Part shown: one piece after another, positions 22,180 to 34,350 of the stretch
How the letters are laid out: the number at the start of each line of letters is the position of its first letter
How positions within the stretch are numbered: position 1 is the first letter of the stretch
Source: Symbiodinium natans
Lineage: Eukaryota > Sar > Dinophyceae > Suessiales > Symbiodiniaceae
Direction: 5' to 3'
DNA length: 64,000 nucleotides
Assembly (NCBI GenBank): GCA_905221605.1
Contig: CAJNDS010000768.1
Coordinates: 332,359 to 396,358 of the forward strand
Made by a program: the position numbers and the translations under genes
The notes under the pieces: model-generated
Database searches by the model: none
Told to the model about the DNA's origin: nothing
The model's input: only the letters and a program-made list of their open reading frames with translations

Positions 22180-23035
22180 AATGTGAGATTCGGATGGAGG
22201 CGTCTAGAATCCGAGCCATTAACCATGTGTCGGGCCTAAGACTGCCTGTGCAGAGTTGCTCAGGTGGTTGTTCTTCGGGGAAGTCCGGAAGTTGATGTTG
22301 ACTTGCTCAGCCCAACCTGACCCCTGGCACCTTCGAAAAAAAGCCAGTCATGACCCTCTAAGCAAGACAACACACAAATGCACATGGCAAATCCTCGGTC
22401 TTCTCCACATCGACGGAGCCGATCCAGGGTCCCAAATCCTCCAGGTCAGTCGAGGCTGACAGGTCTGAGAAATTTTGGCTCCCGGACTAACAGAAGGCCC
22501 TTGCAGTTCAGGGGTGCGCGCCTGTCAGGCTCTTTGCAATGTTTTCCACTCCCTCCCCCTCTGCCCCCCTCCACCCCTTTTCCCCTCCTGAGGCTCTTTA
22601 GGCTTGAACATTAGTGCATTCGCCAATCTTAAACCCGAAAATCTTGAACCTGCCTTGACCTGCTCGTTGCAGCCGCTTCCCCCCAGGGCTGCGTCCAAGA
22701 GCCACGCCAGCGCCAATGAACGCAATGCCATGGCCATGGCGCTTGCAGAGCGTGGCAGGGGCTTAGAACAAATCAAACGACTCAATTCTAACACGTGAAA
22801 TGCTCCCGTTGTCAATTTTTCATGCCAGATGGGTTCGGACAACAACCAGACTTGTGGGCATGCTATGCGATCTCGGGGTCACGGTCCGTCCGCACGTACT
22901 CGGTACACGGAAGACTTGTGGTGCTTCGGACGTCTAGACGAGATCCCAACTCCTGCAAAGGCTGTGGACCATCACTATGAGACTCTGCATGACTCTGCGT
23001 AGGCGTCTGTGCAGGCTGCTGGGAGGTGATCGGGA

Positions 23036-23509
23036 TTAAGCAGGTCGGGGTGCGACACCCGGCCCGCAAAGCGGCCCGGCAAACCTTTTCCCTCGTCGCC
23101 ATTTAAGATGTCTGTGGCATGAGATCTCCTCGAGCTCCTCGGGCGTTGGGAACAACAAACCAAAAGGGTCCGTCCTTGGGGCGGGGCCCTTTTGGTGATG
23201 AAAATTGGCAGGCTGCATATGGGGTGTGGGCGTTGGGTGTCGGTTTGGGGATGCTTGAGGCTTTGATAAACTTTGGGCTGGACCCATGCTGAATTTTTTT
23301 TTCAGGAGATGCTCAGAAGTGCTGTGCATGTGGCTTGTTGGAGCAGCCCGCCAACAAGACGACGCGGCCGGATTCCCTTTAGGGAGCGCAAGAGATAATT
23401 CGTCGTCCATCGGTCGGAGCTGAAGGCTCTGCCAACTCTTGCTTAGAGTGTCGGACAGTGAAGGAGTTCTAGCGACAGGGCTCGACTCCGGTCTGGTAAT
23501 GCTTGCCAC
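23036..23509 (-). CDS. Candidate coding frame, Pro/Ser-rich, unknown product
   Basis: Open for 157 codons, reading TPSLSDTLSKSWQSLQLRPM and DDELSLALPKGNPA, then a His/Pro-rich linker and GLLFPTPEELEEISCHRHLK. Composition suggests a disordered regulatory region. It is upstream on the same strand of the candidate exons at 21.1-22.2 kb and may belong to the same gene. No family recognised. Confidence 0.28.
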   Translation of the reverse strand: MASITRPESSPVARTPSLSDTLSKSWQSLQLRPMDDELSLALPKGNPAASSCWRAAPTSHMHSTSEHLLKKKFSMGPAQSLSKPQASPNRHPTPTPHMQPANFHHQKGPAPRTDPFGLLFPTPEELEEISCHRHLKWRRGKRFAGPLCGPGVAPRPA

Positions 23510-23762
23510 GAGCCCTCATACCAACTCTGGGAGACGAAACACATGGCGGTGTTTTAGACAGCCTGGCTTGTGCCGGAGGCCTGACAGCACCATGGGAGAT
23601 AAAGTTCACGGGCTGAATGACTCAGAAGCTTTCCAGGGTTCTGGCCGGGACCGACAGAATAAGGGGGGTTGTGAGAACACCCTCTCAGCGGCCGTGAGCT
23701 TTCGCATATACAGAGGATCGCAGAGGGGATTCCAAACACTGGGACCCCTTGCACCACCCCCA

Positions 23763-23836
23763 GGGTTTAGGGTTTAGGGTTTGGGGTTTAGGGTTCAGGG
23801 TTTAGGGTTTAGGGTTTAGGGTTTAGGGTTTAGGGC
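23763..23836 (+). repeat. TTTAGGG telomere-like array
   Basis: About ten units with single TTTGGGG and TTCAGGG variants. Confidence 0.9.
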
Positions 23837-24476
23837 AGGTTTAGGATGCAAGGGTTCGTGGAGATTGCGAGGCCCCGAGTTTTGCCGGACCTTCGCCAGA
23901 CTCCACATCGATGCCTCCTGAAAACGCATAGACATAGACTGCCATCAGCAACCACAAGAAGGCTAGTGCCGTCAATCGGCGCACCACGACAACCATGCTG
24001 TGGATTCTGGATCGTTTACACCCGGGGGCCCTTCCAGATCAGACACAGCCGACTCTGTGGGCCCTTCTGGTTACCCGAGTGGCGGAAGGCTCCGCGATTC
24101 AGAAGGGCCTCGCATCCGCAAATATGGGATCCGGGGCTTGCTGCTGTGGGAGTTTGTGAGTTGTTTGGGAGCCTGAGATACAGCTGCGGACCTGGAGAAG
24201 CTTTGAGTCTTTGAGAGGCCTGGGGCGGATTTGAGGGTCTTGAGATTGTCTGGCTTTGCACATTTGGGGCTGAAGGCTAGGCATCCCCCTCAATGTTGCC
24301 GCCGATGGATTTCCCAAAAACACCCCCGGAACACCCGGAACCCCAAACCCCCAGATTGGAAACCCCACACTGACACCCTTGGACCTTGAACCATGGGTGT
24401 GTCTCGCTTTTCTGCGGAACCCAGGCACTGCCCCAAACCCTGCCAGGGCACTGAAAGAGGGGCACTCCAAGGGCAC

Positions 24477-24813
24477 TCAGCCCTCGAGCGCGCGCAGCAC
24501 CGCGTGCGCATCGAGGTCGCTTTGCTCCAGGAAGGCGCAGAAGGTCTTGAAAGTGATGCCATCAGCCTGGCATCCATGGTGTTTAGGGACTTAGGGTCTT
24601 GAATTCAGGGTACTTCAAAGCAACCTTCCCGGGTACTTTTGTACTTTGTCGAACAGCTCTGGACCTAAGCTTTCGGGATCCTCCCCTCCCCCCTGTGGGC
24701 CTCGAGTCTTTCGAGTCAGAAGCTGGCAAACCCAGGGCCGAAAAGTCTAACGCATCGGGAGCAAGCCCCCGGCCTTCGTGTCGACTGCCTCCACCAGGGC
24801 ATCGATTTGATTC
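24477..24813 (-). CDS. Two candidate 3'-terminal exons, weakly EF-hand-like
   Basis: Exon 24774-24813 reads NQIDALVEAVDTK and ends AAG before GCCGGG, a GC-type donor. Exon 24477-24566 follows in the same phase after GCCAG and reads ADGITFKTFCAFLEQSDLDA then HAVLRALEG and a TGA. Joined, VDTKADGITFKTF sits where an EF-hand loop and its exiting helix would be, with flanking amphipathic helices. The loop lacks most of the usual Asp ligands, so calcium binding is doubtful. Strong C/G third positions support coding. Upstream exons were not found. Confidence 0.33.
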
Positions 24814-25765
24814 CTGCCCAGCGTGTTTTGAACCGTTTAGCCTTTTAGCCCTTTAGCCTTTTCGCCTTTTCGCCTTCTAGGGAGTCTCTCAAGCTTCCGC
24901 AGGGCAGCACCTTTGGTGGCATCTCCATGCAATGTTGCAAGACTGGGTTATAGCGGCTTGGAGATGGAATCCGCCGAGTCTACCGTGCAGTGCAACCATG
25001 CGCGGCTTAGTCTGCTTTCAAAGCTTTCAATAGGGCTCTGGGCCCCCCCCCTCTTCGTTTCACTCCTCAGGGCTATATACACAATTTATACTCTATTATG
25101 TTATACTGAGTTTTCTTCTCTTTTGTTACATTTTATTATAGTATACCAGCTTGGGGTCCATTCCCCTCTCCTTTGGGGCTTAATCATTTGCATGACTCAT
25201 CCTTTGCCACAGAACACACAGCGCTGCAGCTCTGCAAATCTGCTTCCCCACTACAATCTACCATGCCTCGTGCATACTAGACCGCGGTGCAACGCACCTG
25301 CGAAGTCTGCAACAAATCTCGGACCATACAACAGGTCGTCAGAGTGCTCTCGCCCCCTAGTCCTGATACCACAGAGCCCCAACAACCATGGGTGCATTGG
25401 GAGGGCAGAGTCGGAGCTTCTATCGCTACCACCCAAAACTGACTCGTTGCGTCCGGAAACATGAAAGCCCGACGATCCTTGAACTTTGTGAGCGCTTCGA
25501 GACCGAGAACGATGGTTATACACTGAACTGAACCCTTGCCGGTCGATCAAGGCACGAGCTCCCAACACTGCCAGTTCATCTTCCAATTCAGAATGGTTTC
25601 CCCTGAAGACTAAAAGCTCGATGACTGGTAAACCCCGCATGTTTCCGTGTTTGAAATTCATGACACGCACACGCCTCAACCACGAACCCTCCGGGAGCAC
25701 CTGTTGAGGTCGCAGTCTGTCTGGGCGAGGAGAAGCACCAGCTCCTCTGTCTGGACCACGCCTCA

Positions 25766-25865
25766 NNNNNNNNNNNNNNNNNNNNNNNNNNNNNNNNNNN
25801 NNNNNNNNNNNNNNNNNNNNNNNNNNNNNNNNNNNNNNNNNNNNNNNNNNNNNNNNNNNNNNNNN
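25766..25865. other. Assembly gap (100 N)
   Basis: Exactly 100 N, the usual placeholder for a gap of unknown size. Any feature spanning it is unreliable. Confidence 0.99.
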
Positions 25866-25906
25866 GGGCTCTCGACGGCGGACGATCCTTCAAAGCATGG
25901 CGCAAG

Positions 25907-26000
25907 CCCTAAACCCTTTAGGGAACCCTAAACCCTAAACCCTAAACCCTAAGCCCTAAACACTAAAGGGTTTAGGGTTTAGGGTTTAGGGGTTTTAGGG
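25907..26000. repeat. Head-to-head telomere-like arrays
   Basis: CCCTAAA units run to about 25965 and switch directly to TTTAGGG units, making an almost uninterrupted palindrome. Confidence 0.9.
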
Positions 26001-26314
26001 GGCACTTGAGGGCCTCGGGAGTTCGGGAGTCTTAGGACTTGGAAGCCAAGTTGGTATAAAGGGCTGGAGGTGGCAGAGTGCTTGGATGGAAGGCACGCAT
26101 AGGGGGGCCTTCAGAGCTTTGCTAGGAATGGGCTTCGGGGGATGCCTGACAGTTGAAGCTACAGGCACACCCTCGTCCCGGTTTTGGGGGTGATTTGGGG
26201 TTGCAAACCTGAGCGCCCCATGGTCACTGAATTCAGATGAGAAGCTGCTCCGCTTTGTCCCAATAGCGGGTGGTGGCGTCGACGCCTTCTGCCTCAGTAT
26301 CCATTGCCCCTTGC

Positions 26315-26407
26315 GATGTTCCCCCTTATACTCACACTCCCTAAGAGGGATTCTGGCACCCCCGATTGTACTGCCTATTAAAGGCTGCTAGTATAAGGGG
26401 GAACATC
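26315..26407. mobile_element. MITE family A, copy 1
   Basis: Ends GATGTTCCCCCTTATAC and its reverse complement, about 93 bp, no coding capacity. Related copies lie at 40727-40828 and 60135-60229. Confidence 0.75.
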
Positions 26408-26526
26408 CCAAGTTGCCCGCCCACTACTTGGCACGAAGGCAGCAAACGTTCAAGGGCACTTGCGGAAGCTCGGCTCGCGCCCCCCAACTTCCGAGGTCTC
26501 CAAGGTGCCACTGGTCCCCCTACTGT

Positions 26527-26650
26527 GGGGATCGGAACAATTACTAATAGTATTCCGTTTTGGTCCCTATATAGTTACCTATATAGTTATACCATCAACC
26601 CCCCCCCCCCCCCCCCCAAAAAAAAAAAACTACTCTAATCATTAAGGTCC
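26527..26650. mobile_element. MITE family B, reversed copy carrying a poly-C/poly-A insertion
   Basis: Read on the minus strand it shows the family B features: an end with GGGG and ATTAGAGTAG, then GGGACCAAAACGGAATACTA, then TAATTGTTCCGATCCCC. A run of about 19 C followed by 12 A interrupts it at 26598-26629. Confidence 0.6.
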
Positions 26651-27759
26651 CCCTACCCAGCGGTGTTGCAACCTGGCGTCCACGTGCTGCACGCCATGCA
26701 TCAGCCCGCTGACCGGCTTGGCCACGAGCCTTGAGAGGTGATGGAAGAGGTCTGTCTGGGGTGGAGTTTAGATTGTGTCTTTTGAACTTTTCTACCTGGC
26801 GCTCTTTTGTTTTGTTTTTTTTCCCTTTTCCGCAGGCAGGGCTTCTAGCGCCCTAATGATGTTCTGGGAGTCCTATGAGAAGAGCAGTCTGTGACGTCGA
26901 GGCTCCCCGCCGCACCCTTCAGCATACCGGTGGCCAGGCCAACCATTCCTGCGGCTTGGAAGAAGTTGGGCCTATGAGGCTGTAGAAGACCGGAAGCTTG
27001 GCGAAGCCCTCAATAACATCTCAATAACTCTTGATTCGAAGCAACCAGCCGGGAGGCACGGCTACTCTTCCTGATCACCACACCAGTAGTTACCCTTGCG
27101 TTTAGACTTATGCCCGAAGTCGGCACCTTCTCAACTGAATGTTGCAAACCGCATGTCGGATCTGACATCCAGGGTCCTTTGCGTTGGAAGCCTTGCACAG
27201 GGGCCTGCACGAGGCCGGCGATTCCAGAAGTGGCGCCATGCAAGAAGACCTGACGGTGAGAAGTCATGTCAAAGGCTTGCTGCGAGGGCCTCTTGCCATC
27301 TCCAAACCCGAGGAGTCTAGATCACGCTGCCGCAGTACGGCGGCATTTGATGGCATTTGCATCTGTTCGACTCCTAGCCTCTCTATGATATCCCAAGTCA
27401 CTCAGTCCAAGCCACTCAGTGTCATGTACATTCGAGGGAATCTTGGCCTATGTAAAATGATCAGAGTCGAACACGTGAACGAATGCTGACAAAATGACAC
27501 ATGTCTGTGTCTAGTGGAGGACATTCGTCTTTGCACTTCAGCTCAGGAAACCAACCCCGACCTTGCTACTTTTTGCTACTGACCTTAGATGACTACTACC
27601 GCCAGGTACGTCCGGCTTCGAGTGGCTCCCAAGACCCACAGACAGGTTCTTAGGACAGTGTCTGAGGATCAGATCCGATCCCTGGCCTGCGCACCGGCGC
27701 TCAGACCATCACCAACATGATTCATGGTGCCAGGCCTCGGCGCGCGAACCCCTGAATAG

Positions 27760-27852
27760 CAAACTGGGTGGCTTAGCACTTGGCGGAGGGCACAAGACGA
27801 GGCTGCGCAAGTTCAAGTTTGCCGGGCGCAAGCGCAATCCTGCCAAGACCAG
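27760..27852 (+). CDS. Candidate basic exon, unknown product
   Basis: Ninety-three bases between CTGAATAG and GTGTGG encode KLGGLALGGGHKTRLRKFKF then AGRKRNPAKT. Lysine is always AAG and third positions are C/G-rich, both suggesting plus-strand coding. The basic run could be a nucleic-acid-binding or nuclear-localisation segment. The minus strand also gives a plausible short frame. Confidence 0.27.
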
Positions 27853-28053
27853 GTGTGGACAAAAGCCGAGTTCAGATTGCCACACCTTTGGAGTTCTGGC
27901 CGAAAGCCATGCGCACCAAAACGTTCTAGCTCGCAGTTCTCTTCAGTTCGCCCAAGGCTCAGACAACCCCTAAAGACTTTTGAAACCGGACTTGATGACT
28001 GCCAGCAACCCCTAAATCCTAAGCCCCGAACCCTAAATATGGCATGTACTCAC

Positions 28054-28116
28054 CAAGTGGCTGGTAATGGCGATTTTGGTCTCCACCAGTTTGGGCCAGC
28101 GCATCAACTGTATCGC
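28054..28116 (-). CDS. Candidate 21-codon internal exon, unknown product
   Basis: Sixty-three bases between TTCTGGTTGCAG, a good pyrimidine-rich acceptor, and a GTGAGT donor. It encodes AIQLMRWPKLVETKIAITSH then L, phase 0 at both ends. The following intron starts with sequence that soon becomes telomere-like (ATTTAGGGTT). Confidence 0.33.
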
Positions 28117-28568
28117 CTGCAACCAGAAGGCCACAGAAAGTAACACAAGCTGCTTCAATACCAAGGGTTTAGGGTTGAAGTTTAGGGTAAAGGGCTACCA
28201 GAGGGGAGGGCCTTGAAGGCAGGGAGCACTTTGAGTGGGCTTGAGAAGGAGCCCTCACAATCAAAGACACCTCCCAGCTATTTCGAATGGGCCTAGAGCT
28301 CCAAAGAACTTTCCGGCAGTGGCAGCAGTGCCACCAACCACTCCTGCCGGGTCTCTGAAGCATCTTTAGGGTCTATTTTAGGGTATAGGGGAATTCGGAA
28401 CTGCATAACTCACGAAGTGGGATGAAGTCTTGGTGTACAAGCTCGGATGAGGAGCAGCTTAGCTCGCAGGTGACACACCGGGATAAGAAACTGTCCTCCC
28501 CCCCCGCCCCCCAATCTCCAATCTGGGGCCACCTGCGCAGCATCAAGCATCTTACAATCTCTCGGGTT

Positions 28569-28657
28569 CCAGGATGGGCTATTATTCCCTATAATCCCTT
28601 AAAAGGCCCTTTTTAGGGTTCATTATGAGGATTTTAAGGCCTAATAGCCCATCCTGG
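28569..28657. mobile_element. Short palindromic element (MITE-like, single copy)
   Basis: Perfect 16-bp ends, CCAGGATGGGCTATTA and its reverse complement, with a partly self-complementary middle. About 89 bp. No second copy seen in the window. Confidence 0.65.
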
Positions 28658-28761
28658 CTGCTAAGCATTCCTGATAATGAGGGGTGTCTCCGCTAATTAC
28701 AGCACAGGCTTGACGACTCAAGGCTCGCTCAACAAGGACGTGCCATGTTGATGCGCTCCCT

Positions 28762-28802
28762 GCCCTAAACCCTAAACCCTAAACCCTAAACCCTAAACCC
28801 TA
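28762..28802 (-). repeat. CCCTAAA telomere-like array
   Basis: About six units. Confidence 0.9.
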
Positions 28803-31800
28803 TGCAAGTCCTTGGGCAAGGCTGAGGAGACCCTCCCCCTTCAGATCGCCGGCAATGACCTGCGCTGGAGAAGTCATCTTGTCATTGCGACTCTGCTGCA
28901 ACATGCACCAAAGGAAGAGCATGAAGTTTGACTCCAGCACAGACCAAACGTCTTTGTGAGAGTAGAAAGTGCAAAGCTGGTTGCGAATTGTGGAGGATTC
29001 AGCTCGACAGTTCAGGGAAACATCGGAATGCTTTATCGCATTCTTCTATGCCGCTGCCTTTCAATGGACACTAGTGGCCTTGTTGTAAGCAAACAGTGTA
29101 ACGGCAAATCCTGCCGTAATGGGTTGTACAACCCGTCCCTACACCCACACGACCCTCCAACGCATCGAGGATGATGGCTCCAAGATGGTACCCTAACCTC
29201 TGCAACAACAAGCATCTCAGCACCCACAGCTGACAGTGTAGCCTTACGAGAACTGTATGTGCACCATGCAATCTTAACCCAAACGGCCCGAAGCACGAAA
29301 CAAGAAGTTTCTGGAGTCACCTCGCTGCCCGTCTTTCTGAAGAACTTCATCACGCCGCCTGGAAGGCGGTGGTTCAGTATCAGGCTAGGGTTCTGTGTGA
29401 TGGCCGCTGCTTGCCCAACCACCTGTGACGGAGGTCGTCAGGCCAACAGGATCACCCAGCAGGTTGATGCTGAACAGGACCTTCCAGAACTGATACCTCA
29501 GCAGCTAAACCCGAAAACCCTAAAAACCTAAACCCTAAACCCTAAGGTCCAACCACGTTACTGTCAATCGAGCATGGAGTCGCCAGTACCTCAACCGCGG
29601 CCCCACTCAAAACCACTTGAATCGCATACCAACCTTTTTGACTCCTGAGCTTAAACCTAACAAATGCCCAATGACTCTTATGTAGGCCCTCAACCCCCAA
29701 ATCCCAATCCTCATCCTCAACGTCCCCGACCCTGGACCCTCAATCACTCAGCCCGATCTTGCCTGAAGCCCGATGACCTAAATGTGGGTGAAATCTCTTT
29801 TCCCCCATCTTGAGTACTAAATCAACTGCTCGCCCTCCGCTTCTCTAACTCAAGCCGCTTACAAGGCTTCTTGGCAGACAGAAACTGGCTTGGGGTTTTT
29901 GGCACCTAAGTACCTTTGGAGGGGGCCAGGTTCGTTTCTCCTGCGCCTACCTTAATTCCACATCCACCTGCCCTTTGAAACGTGACTGTCAGCATAGGCG
30001 TATTCCTGTATGCCCTGTCCAGGCACATGCCCGTCTTCACGTACTCGCGCACCAAGCTGGACCTCGCTATGCAACTATCAGGGCTTCTACGGCCCTAGAG
30101 GGTCTTGGTCTTTGGTGGACACAGTTCAGGACTGGGTGTTCTCTTGAAACGACATCCCCAAAGCTTGCATTTGGAGCCTGTATTTCCGCTGCATCCCTCA
30201 AGAAGTAGGTGTCTCGTTCCATCTCAACCCTGAAAGAACAAAACGTCAGCCCAGGAGCAAGAAAGGCATCAATTCTTCCAAGGTGTCTCTAAAGACCGTC
30301 CTCGGGATGGGTGGGATGTGCGCTTGATGTGCGCACGTGTGTCACATGCACATTGTTCTTTGACGTGGACTCGGCTTTCCATGTCCAGCATAACATGTGA
30401 CTGTCGTGTCAAGGGCTGCAAGGACCATGAGCTACCGGAGTGTCCAAACCATTCTCGAATGTCTTGCCTCCGCACCTGCTGGAGCAAGTCTTGAGCAGCC
30501 ATGCATCTCAGGGAAAGCAAATCGCGGCGTCATGTGCCCCACTCCAGACAGCACGCCGCTGCCTACCTTGCCGGACGATGTTGCGGGATAGGGGTCGTCG
30601 GTCGGGCAGTGTCATCGGGTGGAAGCTTTGGGTCGGTTGCCTTTCCCTTGCGTCTCTTCGCTCTGATTACCGGACCCTTGCAGACGGACGGATCTCAATG
30701 GCTGGTTCCTCCGATCCTGGCGGGGTGGGGCAGCAAATCATTTTCTCAACGCAACTACGGCTTCATGCCCTGCACATCCGAACCCGCAGCCCTCAGGGTG
30801 TAAGGGGTAAGACCAAAAGACGCTGGTGACCACGAAGAGCAGGCCCTTCTGTGCCACGATGAGCACCTTCCTCGGCCGCATGAATGTTAAGCCGGTCTGC
30901 TTCCAACGGCTTTTATGCGTGAATCGGCCGAAGCCTGTATTTTAATACACTGCAGCTGCTGCAAAAAGCAAGCTTTCGTGATTCGCGATTTGTTATGATT
31001 TACGCCTACCTTTTAAGTCGTTCAGCTTTGGCGCTAAGAACAGTGCAGCTGCCATGCTCCTACTGGTAGCCACGCTCGTGGTTCATTGCCTGTTGCCCAA
31101 AATCCAAGGTTCTTGACCAAGCCGTGTGATCGGTGGGTGAGCCGCGCCAGAACTCGAGACAGCCACATCGACCTGGTCGATGGTATGTGCTGTATGCAAT
31201 ATGGCGGCACCATTTCAATACCAGGCCCTCCACCAGTAGGGGAGGGGCGGGGGGGGGGGGTAGGTGGAGGGGTCGAGTCTCCACTCATGAAACCAAACTT
31301 CACTGTCGTCTTCGAATGGCCAGACCTTTTGAATGCGCAAAGCTGATGTTCACCCCCTAAAAAGAAGTAGCTAAGCCACTGAAGCATCTGCACGTCCTGC
31401 TCATCGTCCTCGTCCTTGTTACACTTACCACTTTGATAACTAATGGGTGTTGACATTGCTATTTCGAGAGCATTTCATCAGGTTCCGAATGTTGATGCAC
31501 ATGTTTTGATGATAATTACGGGCGATGATTCCCCCAACCAAGAAAGTCTCGGAACCCAGTTTTTTGATCAGCATCTTCGTCTATCCGACGACAAATTTTC
31601 ACAATATCCATGCCCTCCACAGGCGCCTTTTCAGGGATTGTTGTGATTTCCAGGGCTCTTGGTCGTTTCAGTTTTGCCCCCATTGACCCAATGCCAGTCC
31701 TCGAACATGGAAGCGGCGCCTCCCGAATTGGCCTGGCCACGAGCAAGCGGAAGCATCAACTCTCAGGGGGAACATTCTTTGGGGACCAGCATATACCTTC

Positions 31801-32871
31801 TACTTACATTCCGATGCATCCCCTGTTTTGAGAGCGCCCAAAAGAGAAAAGTCGCAACATGGGTCCGTCTTGGTTCAACTTCGACACCGCCCAGTGCCCT
31901 GCAGTATCCCTGAGATATCGGCACCGTCATCTCCGAAGCCGGTCTAGGGTTTAGGGTGTTATTGCGACGTCTTGTGAATCCGCAGAGCCTGCTTCTTTTT
32001 CAGAAGCTTGCTCTTCATGGGCATTAAGATCTCCACTTGCGCAATCAAGGCTCCTGGCCGGCGACCCTAAACCCGAAACCCCAATCCCTAAACTCGTGAT
32101 GTCATGCGGTTCACTTCTGAGTCATTTCTTAAGGCTGCCAAGTTGCAGGACCAAGCGTTTGGGTTTCGAATTCCCGACAGGAATCCGAGGGCATTCTTGA
32201 GACCTAAGCCCTCAACCGCTTCATGCATGGCCAACCGGGGGCAGGATGCGGCTCCTAAGCGGAAGCGCTCGAAGTACACGGGCTGGCGGGTTGTTGAACT
32301 GGACGGCACATCAATACCTCCGGTTTCGCGACATGTTTGCAAGGATTGGCAAGGATCCTAGCCAAAACATTGCTTGCGTCCGCACTGTCCCTTGCTTGCC
32401 TCCTTCACGGAGGAGAGAGACCTGCTTAGCCACGATCTCCCGATCCTCCGCGGAGCTACCTGAATCGCTCGCGGCACAGCTGTCGACTCTGACGTCCATG
32501 TTTCAACCAGCTTTGAGAACTTTGGTTCAAAGTGTCGAGACCCCTAAGGATGTCCCACGGGTTCCCTTTTCCATACTCCGAATGTGGCCCTTACATTCCC
32601 TTAGAGGATCTTTAAACAGGGTCCTCCAACCCAAAGGTACAACCTTAGGTCTTAGGCGAAAAGGTCCTAGGCGGCGTGCAATGGTCTCTCCCTGCCCCGG
32701 CAGCTGAAAAGAAACTCAGAAGCCACACCGCAGCAAATGCTTGCCTCAACACCCACACCAAGAAACCTTGGTGCTCCCGGCTTCGTGCAAGGCTAAGATA
32801 CATAACGTGGAACCCCCTAAGCCCTTTTTCTAAAGCGGACCCCCGAAAACCTAACGCCGCAACCCATTCCC

Positions 32872-32944
32872 CCCTAAACCCTAAACCCTAAACCCTAAAC
32901 CCTGAACCCTGAACCCTAAACCCTGAACCCTAAACCCTAAACCC
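32872..32944 (-). repeat. CCCTAAA telomere-like array
   Basis: About ten units with CCCTGAA variants. Confidence 0.9.
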
Positions 32945-33079
32945 GAGCCTGCGGCACTCGCGGCAGTGGCGTTGCTGTCCACAGTGGCCCAGTCGAAAAG
33001 CTGTTGGCCCACCTGCACCCAGAACCTCAGCTGGTGTCTGTGCAATGCAACCCCCTCCCCCTGACGTACATATACAGAT

Positions 33080-33130
33080 ATTTGCATATATATATATATA
33101 CATATATACATATATATATATATATTGCTA
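33080..33130. repeat. TA microsatellite
   Basis: TATATACATATA words for about 50 bp. Confidence 0.85.
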
Positions 33131-33305
33131 GATATATTATATAATATGTATTATGCCATTAACGCCTCTACCCTGGCCAATGTTTGGCTCAGCCAGAAGT
33201 GGGCTGGGCGCACGACTTGGGAGGCCTTGTCGGGACACCTCTTTGTAGGCCGAGGTATATGTATACGTATACGTATATGTATATGGCATTCTATGATATA
33301 TGTGT

Positions 33306-33358
33306 GCCGGTGTGTGTGTGTGTGTGTGTGCGCGTGTGCGTGCGCGTGCGCGTGCGAG
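33306..33358. repeat. TG/CG-alternating microsatellite
   Basis: TGTGTGTG passing into GCGTGTGCGTGCGCGTGC. Alternating purine-pyrimidine sequence of this kind can adopt Z-DNA. Confidence 0.85.
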
Positions 33359-34205
33359 GTACGTAAAAAGGCACGCGTCGTTTTTGCAACATGCCCGTGT
33401 CTGAGCAGGATTCCGCCACCAAGCAGCACCAAGTCTAAGCGCACGATGACCGGCTGAAGCAGCAGTTGGAGGTCCTGGAAGGCAGATGAAGCACACGAAG
33501 CACTCGCAACTCTTTAAGGCTGCTTTCGGTGTTTTTTGCCATCCGGCTAGCCGCGCACTGTACAGGGTTTCAGCCTAGGAAGAAAAACAAGTCACTGGTT
33601 GAGGGCTTAGGGTTTAGAGTTTCGCTTTCCTCACAGCTCCGCGTCTTTTTATTGCGCTTGCATGAAGCGGTCCTTGAAGTGGAGAATGCCGCTTGGCAAC
33701 TTCTCCATGCCTTGTCCCAAGCCAAAGGCAACGCTTCTGGTGACTCTAGATGACTCTAGCACACAGCGCAGAAACCAAAACTCTGACATTGAGGGGTGTT
33801 GTTAGAAGCAGTTGCCTACAGCTTGGTGATGTGGCCATCCAGCAAACCAAGCCACAGAAGTAGACGAAGGGGATGGTGTCCGCTGCCTTGTCACCACTGA
33901 TGCACCCACAACCCTCGAATCACTTTATAGCTCAGGGGCGGGGTTTTGACCAAGCCATGCGGTTCCAAAAACCCGCAAGACATCTCAACTCCAGAGCCTT
34001 GCAATAAGCGACAAGGTTGAGGGTTAGGGCCCTGAGGGGGCCTGCAACCTTAAACCCTTTAAGACTAAACCCTAAAATCCCTCCCAGAGCATGCAAAACC
34101 CGCCTCTTGCAACCCTCAAGCCTTAAGCTTACAGCCGAGTCTCCGAGCCGCCCTTGCGGCCCTTGTGGGGGCGATCCCGGCGGTCGCTGTGGTAGCCGCT
34201 GTCCT

Positions 34206-34350
34206 TCTTGTCTTCTTCTTCTTCTTCTGCTTTTTCTTCTCCTGCTTCTTCTTCTCTCTCTGATTCTGCTTTGCTGCTAGTGCTGGTGCTAGTGCTTGAC
34301 GCTGGTGCTGCAGTTCTTTCTCTTTGTTGCAGTTGTTGCAGTTGCTGCGA
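34206..34350. repeat. CTT/CTG-rich low-complexity tract
   Basis: CTTCTTCTTCTT and GCTGGTGCTAGTGCTT words. Both strands give only Ser/Leu or Lys/Glu low-complexity translations. Confidence 0.8.

Larger units (their letters stand above)
25000..27700. other. No gene recognised; assembly gap and MITEs
   Basis: Holds the N gap, a paired telomere-like block at 25907-26000 and MITE copies at 26315-26407 and 26527-26650. Open frames are short and without motifs. Confidence 0.5.
28850..34000. other. No firm gene
   Basis: Several frames of 90-140 codons exist (29033-29422 minus, 30440-30829 plus, 31034-31456 minus, 32246-32707 plus). At 30397-30829 all three plus frames look equally protein-like, so composition alone cannot decide. 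The stretch also holds a telomere-like array (32872-32944) and TA and TG microsatellites (33080-33355). Confidence 0.4.

Noticed and set aside
30397-30829. Possible gene
   Set aside because: All three plus frames are open and look equally protein-like, so no frame can be chosen from sequence alone.
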